Assembly (NCBI GenBank): GCA_022497155.1 | Contig: MU385782.1 | Coordinates: 62,001-126,000 of the forward strand | DNA length: 64,000 bases | DNA from: Whalleya microplaca | Taxonomy: Eukaryota > Ascomycota > Sordariomycetes > Xylariales > Xylariaceae | Direction of reading: 5' to 3' | Part shown: piece by piece, positions 48,657 through 60,747 of the stretch | Layout: each line of letters opens with the position of its first letter | Position numbering within the stretch: the stretch's first letter is position 1 | Position numbers and translations under genes: made by a program | Notes under the pieces: model-generated | Told to the model about the DNA's origin: nothing | The model's database searches: none | What the model saw: only the letters and a program-made list of their open reading frames with translations

Positions 48657-50091
48657 ATGGGCGAAACTGCGACAATTCCTATCATCGATATCTCCGCCCA
48701 GGGAGCAGATCAGGCGCAAGTCGCAAAAGAGCTAGTGGACGCCGCAACGGAGTACGGGTTTGTTTATGTTAAAAATACCGGACGAGATATTTCAGCTGAG
48801 CAAATAGAGAATGCTTTCAACGTGGTAGGTAGTCGGGGACCTCGGTTAGGTTCCAATGTTGCGAGTGATTCAGAGCTATAGAATATCTCTTCATCCCTAC
48901 AATCATCATAGTTCTGACTAGTAAAAAATTGTTCTAACATCATATATGTACTAGTCGCGGACGCTATTCAAATCCCCAATTGAAGACAAGCAAAGATGTA
49001 CGATTGAGAAGAACAACCAGGGGTGGTCCGGTATGCACACCGAGACGCTGGACCCCAAGAGCCAACGAGTGGGTTAACATTGATATTCCCATCAAATTAT
49101 CAAAGTACTACACTAACTCGAATCTAGATGGGAGACTTCAAAGAGTCAGTAGTACAATATCATCCCACCCCCCTTCCAAGTCCACAGACGGGAGGCTGAC
49201 TGATGGGGGACAAAAGGGGCTTCAACTTCGGCCCCTTCGAGAACGGCAAAGCAACACAGCCCATCCCGCAGAGCATCGAGCCACACCAGGCAGAACTCGC
49301 CGCCTTCAGGGAAGCCTGCCACGAGCTCTGCCGGAAGCTGCTCCTGCTCTTCGGCATTGGCCTAGGAGTACGGCCCCTTCTCCTCCAACACTCTCTCACC
49401 TGCTGCGCCCCTTTCCCAGAATGTGCACAAAATCCGATGTCCTAACCAAGTTCCACAGGTAAACCCACCTGACTTCTTCACCAAGGCGCACTCGCCCAGC
49501 CAGCCCTCAGGCTCCATCCTGCGCCTGCTGTACTACCCGCCGCCCAGCTCCCCCACCACCGCCTCCGCGCAGCCCTCCGACGTGCGCGCAGGCGCGCACT
49601 CCGACTACGGCTCCGTGACCTTACTCTTCCGGCTAGCAGGGCAAGCCGGCCTCGAGCTCCTGGACCCGCGCACCGAGTCCTGGACGCCCGTTCCCGTGTC
49701 CCCCCCGGGCACGGAGGCGGACCCCGCGCCGCCGATCCTCGTCAACATCGGCGACCTGCTGTCGTACTGGACGAACGGGCTGCTGCGCAGCACCGTGCAC
49801 CGGGTGACGGCGGCGACGGCGGCGGGGGTGGCGGGCGAGTCGACGGCCGACCCGCGCTACTCGCTCGTCTTCTTCTGCCACCCGGCGGACGCGACGCCGC
49901 TGGCGCCCGTGCCGAGCGAGCGCGTCCGCGGGTTCAAGGGCGACGCCTCGCAGCTCGCCAGTCGGAATCCGTATGCCGAGCGCAAGGTCCTGACCGCGAG
50001 TGAGCACTTGCAGATGCGGTTACGGGCTACTTATCTCCAGATGTATGCGGAGGGTGAGGAGAAGCAGCAGCAGCAAGAAGAGACTGCGTAA
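48657..50091 (+). CDS. 2-oxoglutarate/Fe(II)-dependent oxygenase, isopenicillin-N-synthase-like
   Basis: Soluble non-haem iron oxygenase of the IPNS/flavanone-hydroxylase superfamily. Exons: 48657-48824, 48955-49068, 49128-49144, 49217-49367 and 49459-50091 (360 aa). The N-terminal DIOX_N part starts IPIIDISAQG. The iron site is HSDYGS (His, Asp) plus STVHRV (second His), and the 2-oxoglutarate anchor is RYSLVFF (RxS), so it should be active. The third exon is only 17 nt (ATG GGA GAC TTC AAA GA) and uses a GTCAGT donor; including it gives MGDFKEGFNFGPF, as family alignment expects. The last exon is very GC-rich (third positions almost all G/C) compared with exons 1-2. C-terminal Gln/Glu run. 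The substrate is unknown; no biosynthetic cluster lies beside it. Confidence 0.9.
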
Positions 50092-52533
50092 AGGTAGAGG
50101 AGACTATGTAAAGGTTTTGAGCTAACTTCCTTGGGGTATTGATATATGTTAAGTGATTGACATGGTGCTCCTGTACATGTTACTTATTCTTTCAAGAAAA
50201 GATCTCTAGAATATACGATGGCAATATCAATGTTGATCATACTATACAAATCTGAAACCTGTAGAAATCTTAACTAGACATGGAATCCCTTAACATGAGG
50301 TCCAACCCGGTGAGGAAACCTAGTCTAGATATTGGACAAGGAGCATACTATTATGGATTGAGAGGGGAATCACTATAGTTCTATAGCTACCTCCAAGTAT
50401 AGTGCACGAGCAAAAGAACAAGAAGTAGAAATTGCAGCTTAGCATAGTATTCTACAGACCTCAAGGTTCTAGACCGATCCTTTCCTTCATATTGTTCCCT
50501 CAGGTCAAATGTTGACGTCTATCTAAATGAAACTTCTACTACTGCGGTCTATGTTAGCTTCTTTCGTTCCTATTTCAGGTTTACATGGCAAGTTGAGCTA
50601 TGTGTAATAACTATCTCACCACCACATCCATAGAGCCGTGGAGTATACACCACTATCATGTATCACTCCCCCCTCTGTATCAGTCACTCGTCTAAGCATC
50701 GTTGGATGGTCTAGCACGAGGGATTTCCCAACGGCTTGCAAGCAACGGTTCAATTAAGGACTGTCCCACTTGGGTAGCAGCATTCCCATATAAGAAAATG
50801 CTTATACATATGTGCAGCAACGATCCCCCTGTAAACGTGCGTTCCCGTCCACCACGTGGACCTAACGAAGCACAAAACATCCCGCCCCCCCCCCATTCAC
50901 GACCCTAATCGAAAGCGGGAACTACGAACAAATGAAACATCACGAGCGAAGCATAGAGATACGACGAACTCTTGGGTAACCGAAGTGTGGAGCTGCGACT
51001 CTATCTATCTCGCCATGAGAATCCACATATCTATATACCTCGCCAGCCTACGGCATATACATCAGCGCATACGTACATAACTAGTTGAGAATCACTGCCC
51101 AATGACGGCAGACCAGATATATTGGTATCACATCATGTGTATGTAACTGGAACATCATACGATATGACATACCGACCTAGACAGGCATGTAGTAGGTACT
51201 TGGGTGCAGATCGCAGATCACAGCCCGGAAGGCGGGAAGAGCTCCGGGCCAAATTCTGTGCGGGCTCTACATACGTGCGTACGTTATCTACATACAGTAG
51301 TGTTTGGCTGCTAGCGACATATATGCTGTGTACCGTGTCGGTTGATTATGCACCGTCTATGGAAGCAAAGAGTTGGGTTATCATCGAGTAATCGCGACAT
51401 AGGATTGCCATTATAGGCGTGGGATCCAGAGGATTTGGAGACGTGTCGACTCGTAATTACGAGACATGCCTGTCTACCAAAGTTGGGGAACATGGAGGAA
51501 TTCTACCATCTACTTCTTCATTCTCTACGAATAACCATCTCCAGAGTCTGGTTCATTAGGCGCTCTAAATAAACAGCACATCACTATGTTCGCCATTCCG
51601 TAGATTCGAGACTTGAAATTTGAGGCTCTTAGATATATGCGGTCATGACTACGTGCGTCTGCAAGCGCATAAGTACGATAAATATAATCAATATTGACAC
51701 ATCAGTTCGAGTTATCACGGTTATCGAACCAGCAAACAAGATCAAAACAGGTACCGACTTGTGATCACATAAATATGCAGCGTCAAGTGGGGACCATTCC
51801 ACCAGACGGCACTCGATTATATTTTTCTTACGTATTTGGTCCTCAAGGTTGACATCCAGTCCATAGACCTTCTAGATTCCCGAGCTCAGACTCATCAAAA
51901 GCATCGAGCAAGTTTTTCCTCTTTCAGTGGTCGAACCATAACCGCTCTATTGCAAACCCCATCTCGTTGGTTTCGTACGTAGTTTTATTTAGTCGGAAGC
52001 GTAACGTGGCAACCGCTGACCTTCCCGGTCTTGCCAGGGCCGCCTAGATCTAGGCCTAGCCATCAATTCATGATCATGAGCAACTTTTGTGACGACCGCA
52101 ACGCCTATCCAATGGATCGAAGCTTTTGTATCTTTCCCCCCGGGCGCTTGCCCTGTAAAGCACACCGCCTTGTGCGAATGACTCGCTCACCGATTAAATC
52201 ATCAAGTATGGACAGGAGAAGGTTACTCCTTATTCAGTGGCGGCCTTAAATAGACTGGTATCATATGAAAGTCCACAATTCTTGAGTCTTCCAGAAAAAT
52301 GTTGCTCGGACATGTGCCGAAAGCAAAGTAAAACGACCGGTAAATGCGCCTAAACCATGTAAATGCCTCGGAAAGGTAGTATGCAAGTAGATGCGACAGA
52401 TGGTTTCGCGTATCGTGTGAAAGTCATTCTCGCAAGGTCGAATCGGACTTTCTATAGGTTGTGATCGCTGACAGGAATGACAATGTGTGACGAACACAGC
52501 GAGTGGCGGTCGGGATCGCGAGCGTAGTAATAA
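50092..52533. other. Convergent intergenic region
   Basis: 2.4 kb between two converging genes, with no coding frame I can support. AT-rich; contains a C-run near 50884-50894. Probably long 3' untranslated regions plus spacer. Confidence 0.5.
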
Positions 52534-53976
52534 TCATGCCAGCCACGCCTCCTCATCTCTCTTCAACCCTCTCATTACTAAACCCTCATCAAAGGAGTCG
52601 TCATCCCCATCGTCATCTTCTCCTTCCACAAGCGGAGGAGGTCCTGTAACATCCTCAAAAGCAAGGGCACCTCCTTCCCCTTCTTCCAACATCCAGGTCA
52701 TACCATTAGCCTCCTCTTCCAATGGAAAGATTTCACGGGCATATTCTTCAAGTCCCCTCGGCCCCTCCCATAATGCTAATGCATCGTCTGGACATCGTTG
52801 TTCAAGTTCTGCGTCACCAAAGTAGGGCGGTTGCTTTCGGGGATCGTTGTTACTCAGCGAGAAGAGTTTCCCCAAGCCTTCTAGCTGTTCCCGGTAACCT
52901 GTCGGAATCTTCACCCTCACCTCGATGGGACCCCGTCTGTAAAGTACAGGCCTGCCGAGTCCGCGTTCGAATGCCTCACATGCTTCCAGAGGCGTCAGAT
53001 ATTCGTAAGCCAGTGCTATCCGTTTCCCATTCCACTTCCTCGGGCCATCCTTGAAAAGTTGAAGAATTGCTGGTCCAACGTCGTGCTCGGCATCTAACCA
53101 GGGAAGTTTGGCGTCCGGATGGAACGGGGCTTGCCATTCGAATGAACCATCTGGTTTGAGCTCCATGCAGAACAGCGGGTAGAGAAGTGACGTAAAGTTA
53201 TTATTGTATATACCGGTGTAGACAAAGGTGGCCGGTAGACCTATTTGGCGAACGTAGTCTTCGACTTTGTGCTTGGCTGCCCAAAGGGGTATTGAGGGCC
53301 ACTCGGGGTTGTAAGCCGCATGATCGGGCATCGACGAATAAACATAATGCTGTACCCCGGCCTTTTTTGCAACATCTGCGATGGCTTTTCCTATCTGCAC
53401 TTCATTTCCGTAAAAAGTTGTGTTAATGAAAGCCAACTGCGCGCCAGAGAAAAGTTCCGAAATCAGTTGCTTGTTTACGACAATTCCCGGTAGGTGGCCA
53501 TTAGCAGTGACATCCTGTTCGTCATCTGGCTGGTTCCGAAGATACAACTCGCCGACAAGTACGGTCACATTTGGGTTCGAAGAAACCTCAGTAGCTATGA
53601 CCCCTTCAAGGTTGCGTAATTGGGCGCGGACCTTGTACCCAACCGCTGTGGCTATCCGTATTAAGGAGGCGGCTTGGCGACCACTTGAATTGATAACGGC
53701 AATCGTCTTGTCCGGCGACGGCGTCGAACGCTTCAAAGGCCGAAAGCTCAGCGAGTTGTTCCTCGACACAGCAGTAAGGGGTGAACTCTCTGAGTAGGAA
53801 GAGCGAGTATGCTTGTGTCTTGTACCGTAGACCGCTGGTGATTTAGGAGATGAAGTGCCGTTCTCGGTGGGTGCTGGTCGAACGGGCAAATCAGTCCGGA
53901 TAGGAATGGGATTTGTAGGCATGGTGATATAAGCTCCAGCCCGGGCCGTGGACATGGGCAACTCCGCGTTGAGCAA
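52534..53976 (-). CDS. nmrA: NmrA/NMR nitrogen metabolite repression regulator
   Basis: Negative regulator that binds the GATA factor AreA/NIT2 under nitrogen sufficiency. It has a Rossmann fold that senses NAD(P) but lacks dehydrogenase catalysis. Intronless, 480 aa, close to the 488 aa of Neurospora NMR. A disordered N-terminus (about 90 residues, Ser/Pro/Arg-rich) precedes the nucleotide-binding start TIAVINSSGRQAASLIR. Diagnostic segments are AFINTTFYGNEVQIGKAIADVAKKAG, HYVYSSMPDHAAYNPEWPS, LPATFVYTGIYNNNFTS and PWLDAEHDVGPAILQLFKDG. The EEYAREIFPLEEEANGMTWML block is near the end, followed by an acidic tail (GEDDDGDDDSFDEG). An insert after VLVGELY (about 20 residues) looks longer than in Neurospora. 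Start codon choice is open among 53976, 53955 and 53922. Three GATAAG motifs lie 194-361 bp upstream of the longest start. Confidence 0.95.
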   Translation of the reverse strand: MLNAELPMSTARAGAYITMPTNPIPIRTDLPVRPAPTENGTSSPKSPAVYGTRHKHTRSSYSESSPLTAVSRNNSLSFRPLKRSTPSPDKTIAVINSSGRQAASLIRIATAVGYKVRAQLRNLEGVIATEVSSNPNVTVLVGELYLRNQPDDEQDVTANGHLPGIVVNKQLISELFSGAQLAFINTTFYGNEVQIGKAIADVAKKAGVQHYVYSSMPDHAAYNPEWPSIPLWAAKHKVEDYVRQIGLPATFVYTGIYNNNFTSLLYPLFCMELKPDGSFEWQAPFHPDAKLPWLDAEHDVGPAILQLFKDGPRKWNGKRIALAYEYLTPLEACEAFERGLGRPVLYRRGPIEVRVKIPTGYREQLEGLGKLFSLSNNDPRKQPPYFGDAELEQRCPDDALALWEGPRGLEEYAREIFPLEEEANGMTWMLEEGEGGALAFEDVTGPPPLVEGEDDDGDDDSFDEGLVMRGLKRDEEAWLA

Positions 53977-56900
53977 TAGAGCCGGGCTGCTTATGGCCTA
54001 GAAAGAGGCCAATATAACAACACAATAGATGCTTGATACCTAATGATGAGGGAAAGACAGGAACTGACAAACAAGTAGCTAGAGTATGAGACGGAGAGGT
54101 GATGCACCCATTGAGATGTTAGATATTAGAAGAATGCCAATCGGACCCGTGTCTTGGGAAAATAAACGAGATAAGGAGACCTATTCGTTCAAGAACAGAC
54201 TTCTTGATAAGCCGAACCTATGAGCGGTTAATAGTCTAGCGTATAATCGAGGAGTGATTTTGCCGGCGGTTGGGTGCTTTGGTCGCGGCCGGGCAGGTAA
54301 TAGATAATCAGATATCTGATGATGAAATGTGGATAAGCTGCAGATGGGAATTTTAAAACTGCAATTCCCCGAATTGAAGACGTTGGCTGTGTGGCGCCCT
54401 TTTGTTCGGCGCACTACCAGCGAAAACCGGGCGGCTGCTTGACTTGAAATTGCTAGGTCTGGAGCCGGTAGAGTTTTATAATAAGCTGGAGTACAGTAGT
54501 GCCGTCTAAAAATGCAGGCGTAGTCTGTTGTCAGTGGATCTTGTTGAGCATAGGTACATATAATTCACAGTAAACGACTAATAAGTACCAACAGGGTTAT
54601 AGCAAGAAAGGGAGGGTACGAAAAGCGCGGAAGAAGAGGAGGAGGAGGAGGGTATGACGAGACGGACCATCAGTTACCGGTCTGCTTGGAATCCGGGGAA
54701 CGGCCCCCAAGATGTTTAACTAGATAACTAAAGATAGTCCAGGGAGGCATATACGTACGTATTGCTCTTGGGGAGATGATGTTGTACGTTGAGGGCGAAG
54801 GAAAAGACTGGAGAACCTACCATGCCCGGACTGCTATGTAGTAGGTAAACCCTCTTTTTCTCTCCCTTGGGTTATCAACATTGGATAATCCGGAGTAGGA
54901 AGGCCAGGAAGGCTGACGGCAATGGGTAATGTGTTATCCACACCTGGGGATCGGTTACACGACAGCCCAATAGAGCTGTTACAGGCCAGTAGGTGACGAG
55001 CTTTTGTGGGCTGAGGGACTGAGACTAAGATAACATATACTAAGGTAGTCCGTCAGTCAGTCGGTCACTTGACAGGGCCCAGCAAGAAGGGTACATGTAT
55101 GCACCTTTACGTTAGCTTGCCGGCTCAGGCTGAACGAGTATGTAATAGTAACAAGATAGACGAAGAAAAGGGAAAGAAACAAGAAAAAATAAGAGAAAAA
55201 ACTCGAATTCAGTGGAGAGCGGTGAAGATTCAAACACCATCAAGTCCGAGAACCATCGAAGTTTGTTTCGTGCCAGCACAGAAACACCAGACAGGCTCTT
55301 ATCGCTGTTGAATTATTGGAAATTTCAGAGCAATAACTGATGGCGCATCTGATTCGCTGATCTGATAAGTGATTGATCGCATAACTCAAACCAGAAGGAT
55401 GCGGAGGACTGATTGGTGTCTCGAAATATGCGGTCTGTCTGGACAACCTACACGCACGAATTACAGATCTCGACTAAGCTTGTTTGAGATGAGAGTGCTG
55501 ACACGATTTCAGAGCTTATTGCGCCGCTTTAGCGTGTTCCGTGTGCGATAGTATAACTGCGTTACGTGGTAACCGTAGCGTGTAACGAAGGCTGAACGAC
55601 ATCGGAGAGCTACAAGGGTTGGAGTTGGTGTCGCGGGCCAGAGAAATCTCTGCGTAGAGTACTGCGTACATGTATGTACCTATAAGCTGCTAATACTAAG
55701 GTATGTACGTGTGTAGGTTGGGTAGAGTTCGCAATTGGAGCTAACGAGACGGTTAGAGCATCTAGGTCCATTTATATGACAGACATTAATCACGTTTTCA
55801 ACCTAGGTAGTTTTTAACTTTCGGTTGTTGCCCAATATTCTCGTTCGGGATAAATTGAACAAGTCTCAAGCGCCGCTATCATGACGGCAATGCGACTTGT
55901 CCCTCTGGTCGGCTGGGCAGACTGGTGTGATACGATTCAGATTAGGTAAAAGAATGAGTTCGGTTGGCTCGGCCAACTGATCTATTCAATTTTATTTAAT
56001 AATCTTTTCTCTGCTCCCAAGCGATATCTTCTCCAACCAACAGTGTGTACCAGTCACATTTCGGACTTTTGTCCGGCCCTTATCAGTCTCCTTTACTTTA
56101 CTCTTGTCATGGGTTGTCAAGGGAGAAGAGAAGACAGGACCTCTCGGTATCTGCCGGGTGCCTCTATCGCTTGATCTATCCAACCTATCAGCCAAATTGA
56201 CAGGCGGGAAATCCTTTTTACTTGGTAAGGGTGGAGTTGATGGAGGAAGGTTGGGTCCCTTTATGCCGCCGAGTTAGTTTATGGAGAGGCAATTATTTTA
56301 ATTACTCATAAAACACATGGTTGACGTGACGGAATCATATATCTCAGTAGCGATGCTGAAGTGTCCCGCATACTACAATTATTTGGTTATTGTTAAGCCG
56401 CAGGATGAACAAGGCTTGTTACAGGGCCTTTTTCCCACAACGCAGCCAATAAAGAGCTTCTATTATTACATAGTTAGTCAAGAGGTTTGACCCTTGTCCA
56501 CGATGCGGATAGATAGCGCGAAACGACAAGGCTCTAGACTTGACAGACGCAGAGAAGCCCTCTAGGGCCTAGACGGATCGCTCTAGTTCTCATCGACCTT
56601 GGCGATTTGGATGAGAGAAGTTTGTGCTACTGTGCGACTGTGTTCACCTGTGAGCGAAAAGACAGTCAATCGAGTGATAGCGAAAAGCTACATTGAAGCC
56701 CGGACCACCGTTGGAGTTGGAGGATCTACCTGACCGTGGTGACGATCTTGCATGCATTACAGCGAAGCCTGTGCATATCCGTACTTGACAACCATCCAAT
56801 CATCTGTGCCACTTCAGTGTCTACATACAGCTCAGGGGTTTGAATGCGAAAATAGGTCATTAATTTGGGTAGGTGTTTCCGAGACAGTATTGGCTCCCCG

Positions 56901-58066
56901 AGTCTCCCATAGTAATACCAGACTGTTTTCGCCAGACCGGTCTCTGCTGTGCAACTACCCTATCTCACCTACGTAGTATCAATCAGAGAATCCATCAGCA
57001 CTTACACTATTTCAAGGTTGGCGATCCGACCCGTCACTTTGGATGGGGCTAAGGGGAAGGGCAAGTCACTGGCTGCCAGTGGCTACTATGTAGGTACTAC
57101 GTAGTTCAGAATTAGACATGAAGGATCGGGCCAAGCGTTATACACATCCCCAGATATTCTACTATATCTTGATATACTGTAGTATGTATCGCTGTCCTTT
57201 CGATATCGATGATATATGATTAGTCTTATTAGTCGCTTATTTCTTATTCGCTTAGTTGATTAGTGGTTCATCGCCTATCTCGCAATTGTATATTTTGCCG
57301 ACTGTATTCATACTAGAGTTCATATCTTACAAGGCCTGGTGCTTAGCAGACGTGTATTAGGTAAATTTAGTCCGAGCCATCGCCACGACGGCCAGGATCT
57401 CATGGCGCAAGAGTCGAGACCGATGAGGAGCTAGTGGTGTGTGGATTGAATACCATTGTCACGATGGCTTGGCATTAAGTTAAGTTATGTAAACACCGTC
57501 AATTTTTTAGAGATGTTATGGGTCTCTCGTTGATGCAATTTGAGCACGTTGCGCACTCGTGGCACGTGTTCTGGCAACCTGTGGCCCGAAACGTATCGCT
57601 ATTACGTACAAAACAGTCAAGCAAACCTCTTTCCTGGAGGCTCAAGCACTCGCGATGCCGTCATCGCCTCAGCACTTGCGGTTCAAGCGCCAAGATAGCC
57701 CCTCTCAGCTAAATTCACATTTCCGCGGGGCCATTTAGTTCAGTGATTTTATTCCTTTGAAATATCATCATGTTTTGGTCGTCGACTTCGTCAAGGGGCT
57801 AACATAATCTTATGTAGCATTCGACTCATCCTACGATATATAGTAGCTCGCGGAGCCAGTGTAAGTAATGGAACATGCGGGGTTTGCTGTACCCCGCGAA
57901 TATCTCTGAGGTCGGATTGCTAGGAGCTGGCTGCTGGATGCTCCACACCATCAAACAACTTTTCTATCTTTGGATAAGCCAGGTCGCTACGGCTATCCTT
58001 GAAGCTTGATACGTGTACACACGTACATATACGCTATCAAATCCAGTTCGGTCGACTCCGCTAGAC
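53977..58066. other. Intergenic region upstream of nmrA
   Basis: About 4 kb without a supportable gene. Contains the GATAAG cluster, a GAG-rich microsatellite near 54630-54650 and the palindrome ACTACGTAGT at 57096-57105. The part near 58 kb is the 3' flank of the Zn2Cys6 gene. An unusually long nmrA leader is possible. Confidence 0.5.
54170..54337 (-). promoter_or_regulatory. Cluster of GATAAG sites upstream of nmrA
   Basis: GATAAG at 54170-54175, 54206-54211 and 54332-54337, all on the plus strand, within 168 bp in the nmrA upstream region. These match AreA/NIT2 GATA-factor sites. One more occurs near 55359 and one in reverse near 56077. Functional binding is inference. Confidence 0.45.
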
Positions 58067-60747
58067 TTACCGATCTGGGGCCATGTTCCACCAGTTCGAA
58101 GCCGTAAAATCACCTATTGGGTTGCCGTCTATCTGCGCTGGCTGGGATATTTGCGGCATGGGCTGAATGGCATCCCCCGGACCACGGGTCATGGCATCAA
58201 ACTGGTTCTACATATTGTGTGACTTCGTTAGCAATTTACGCCACAATTTTCAGGAGAGGTGCCACGCAAGACTTACCCAGTCATAACCGTCTTGTATCAT
58301 CCAGGAGGTATCAAGTGCGTCTTGGTCCTGCATGCTATCGACTATCGACATGAGGGTTGGATCGGTCATGCCTAGACCTGCAAAGTCCTGGGTTGTAGGT
58401 CCATAGCTACTCGGGGCAGTTGAGGGGTCACTACCGTCGAGTTGTAAGCCGGCCATCGACGCCGTACCGTCGCTGCTACCAGTCAAGGGGAATGAATAGT
58501 CTCTACCCGGCGTCTCAACAATATCTGCGTCTTTTATCCCCAGCTGCTTCTGGATATTGACGAGCATGGTTCGTACCACCCACGCCGGCCTCTTAAAGTC
58601 TGGCATCATGACCGCCATTTCACACCATATACCGTACGATCTCTTAAGAAGCTGCAGGAGCTCGTCCTTGGGGGGTAGGGGTGTTCTCTGTATCATCCAG
58701 TTATAATTACTTCCTATCTCTGGGTCATTCTTATTTTGGAGTATGAGTGCGACGACCGCGTCGGCGAGGAGAAAGTCATTGACGGCTAGTGAAGCGAGAA
58801 ACCAGCAATGCTGGCTGAGCAGCCCGCCCGGCTTGCACGCTTCAGTCATCGAATACTGACAGTCGAGTAGCGCTATTGCTGCCTCCAGACATACTCTGCG
58901 CGAGTACTCGTGCTCCCTTTTCGGTACAGTTTCGCAAAGAAAACGTCGGTGGAGCACACATCGGCTCTTTTGATAGAGTGATTCTAGACCGAAGCGCTGA
59001 ATTACTTGCATCGGGGGGTCTGTCACGGACTCTTCCAAGGGCTTAAGCTTCATGAACGATGGTACACTTTGCCAGGTCTCCTCGATCTTGGCATCGACCT
59101 TCATGATTTCGGCATAACTGGGGACAATCAAGGCATGTGCCTGTCTGGCGACCAGTCCGAAAACTCGGGCTACCGATGCCTTATAAATTGGGTAAGTTAG
59201 TGTTGTGTAATCTGAATTTGGCCGAGCCGGGGGTAGCTCCTTAGAATCCTCGTCAAAATCGGAATCCACTAGGTTACGAGGAAGTGCTGTATCACTTTCG
59301 ATGCCAGCTATCATACAAGGTAGGCCTAGGTGGAACGCGACGAGTAGGTCAATCTGTACGGCGAGATTCCATAAGCGTCTTCGCATCTCACCATAGTATG
59401 GTGTGATATTCGGCAGTTTGCTGGGGTCCCGATGGAGGCCCATCTTCAGCATCAGTCGGATGAGGACTGAGCAAAGTAAATAACAGTTCATCTGTGACAC
59501 ACGGTTACAAACAAAGTCGCTCTCAACGTATAAGAGGAAAGCCTGAAGAGTGTGAAATCCTGGTTGGGAATATTTTCCCCAAACTACAGCACTTAGTGTC
59601 AGTAATGAACTACCATGAGATGTATGAAGAGCTGCGTCGAGCCGTGAGGCATGTCTTTTAAGCTCCCAGCTTCTGGGCAGGCTTGAATGACAGTTGGTTC
59701 TCTTGGGAAATACAGAAAAACATGTTTAATTAATTGGAATACAACTTACTGAGAGCCCATCCAGCAGCGCCTCGATACTGTTTGACTCTGTCCATAGCCG
59801 GAATATCTGAATCCATCTCCAGCTCATGTGGTGCGTTAAACGAGGAAAAAAAGATGCCAAGGCATAGCACCATAAATAAAAGTGCAATCCAATGTAAAGA
59901 CGTTTCATTTGGATTCTTCCAGAAACTATTATATTCCTTCGTAAATGTGGGTATATGAATGATATCTTCACATATATGTAAGTGACAAGGTTACAGCCAG
60001 GCGAAGGGTTACCATGTGGCAGATAGGGAAGATACTTACGTCTTGAAGGACTATTCGAGTTTAAATAGCGATTCATAATCCGATCGCAAATACTCCTCTC
60101 CGGGAGAAGAGCCAGTAGCTCATCTTTATCCCTCGGGACGCCCCTCGAGAGCATGATGAGGTCTTGCGGGCTCATATTCTCCCACGTATCATGATTCTCA
60201 TCAACACCCTCATCAGAATCATCAAAGTAGTTCTTGAGATCCTCAATCTGCCACGCAAAATCAGCCCTCGTTTCACAACAACCGCAAGCGATATAAACCA
60301 CAGTAAAAGTAAACTCACATCTTCCAACATAGCCATGAAATGCGTGCCGCCCACATAATTCGTCCCCGCCCCCGCCCTGCCTCCCTCAACAACATACCCG
60401 CCGGCACTAGTCCCCTGCTGCACCCCCTGCTGCGCCGGCGTCACCTTCTTGTCCTCGGCGACGGGAGGAGTGTCGATCATCCCGCGCACCATGCCCTCGA
60501 GCCGCTTGAGGCGCGCCGCCATGGTCTTGGCCGGCTTGTGCTTCTCGGGCCGCGGCGCGTACTGGCAGGCCTCCGGCTTGCCCTTCTTCAGGCACTGCCC
60601 GCACGGCGTCGCGCGGTCGCACTTGAGCTTCGAGTAGCGGCAGGGCGCGCACGAGAGCAGCACGCGCGTGCGCTTCTGGTGCTGGCGAGCTGCCGTTCCA
60701 TTTCCGCCATCGGCTCCGGCCCCGTTCCCGGCCGAGGATGAGGACAT
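58067..60747 (-). CDS. Zn2Cys6 transcription factor with a fungal-specific regulator domain
   Basis: A nuclear DNA-binding regulator. Exons: 60319-60747, 60040-60247, 59750-59965, 58277-59583 and 58067-58207 (766 aa; all phases agree, and introns carry GTGAGT/GTAAGT donors). The zinc cluster has Cys at 33, 36, 43, 49, 52 and 61 (CX2CX6CX5CX2CX8C), followed by a basic/coiled linker (KTMAARLKRLEGMVRGM). The Fungal_trans middle homology domain starts near SRHIIHIPTFTKEYNSFW and includes RGAAGWALIWGKYSQPGF, QMNCYLLCSVLIRLMLKMGLHRDP and RRRLWNLAVQIDLLVAFHLGLP. The tail is Ser/Gln/Asp-rich with WWNM near the end. The fourth intron 3' splice site at 59584 was chosen because it restores ALIWGKYSQP. 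No target pathway is evident. Confidence 0.92.

Noticed and set aside
49633..50007. Minus-strand Arg-rich frame opposite the oxygenase last exon
   Set aside because: Antisense shadow of an exon with extreme GC3; no motif.
59584..59749. Reading straight through to the acceptor CCCAAG near 59690 in the Zn2Cys6 gene
   Set aside because: That acceptor puts the next exon in a frame with stops; the acceptor at 59584 keeps phase and restores a family-like ALIWGKYSQP junction.
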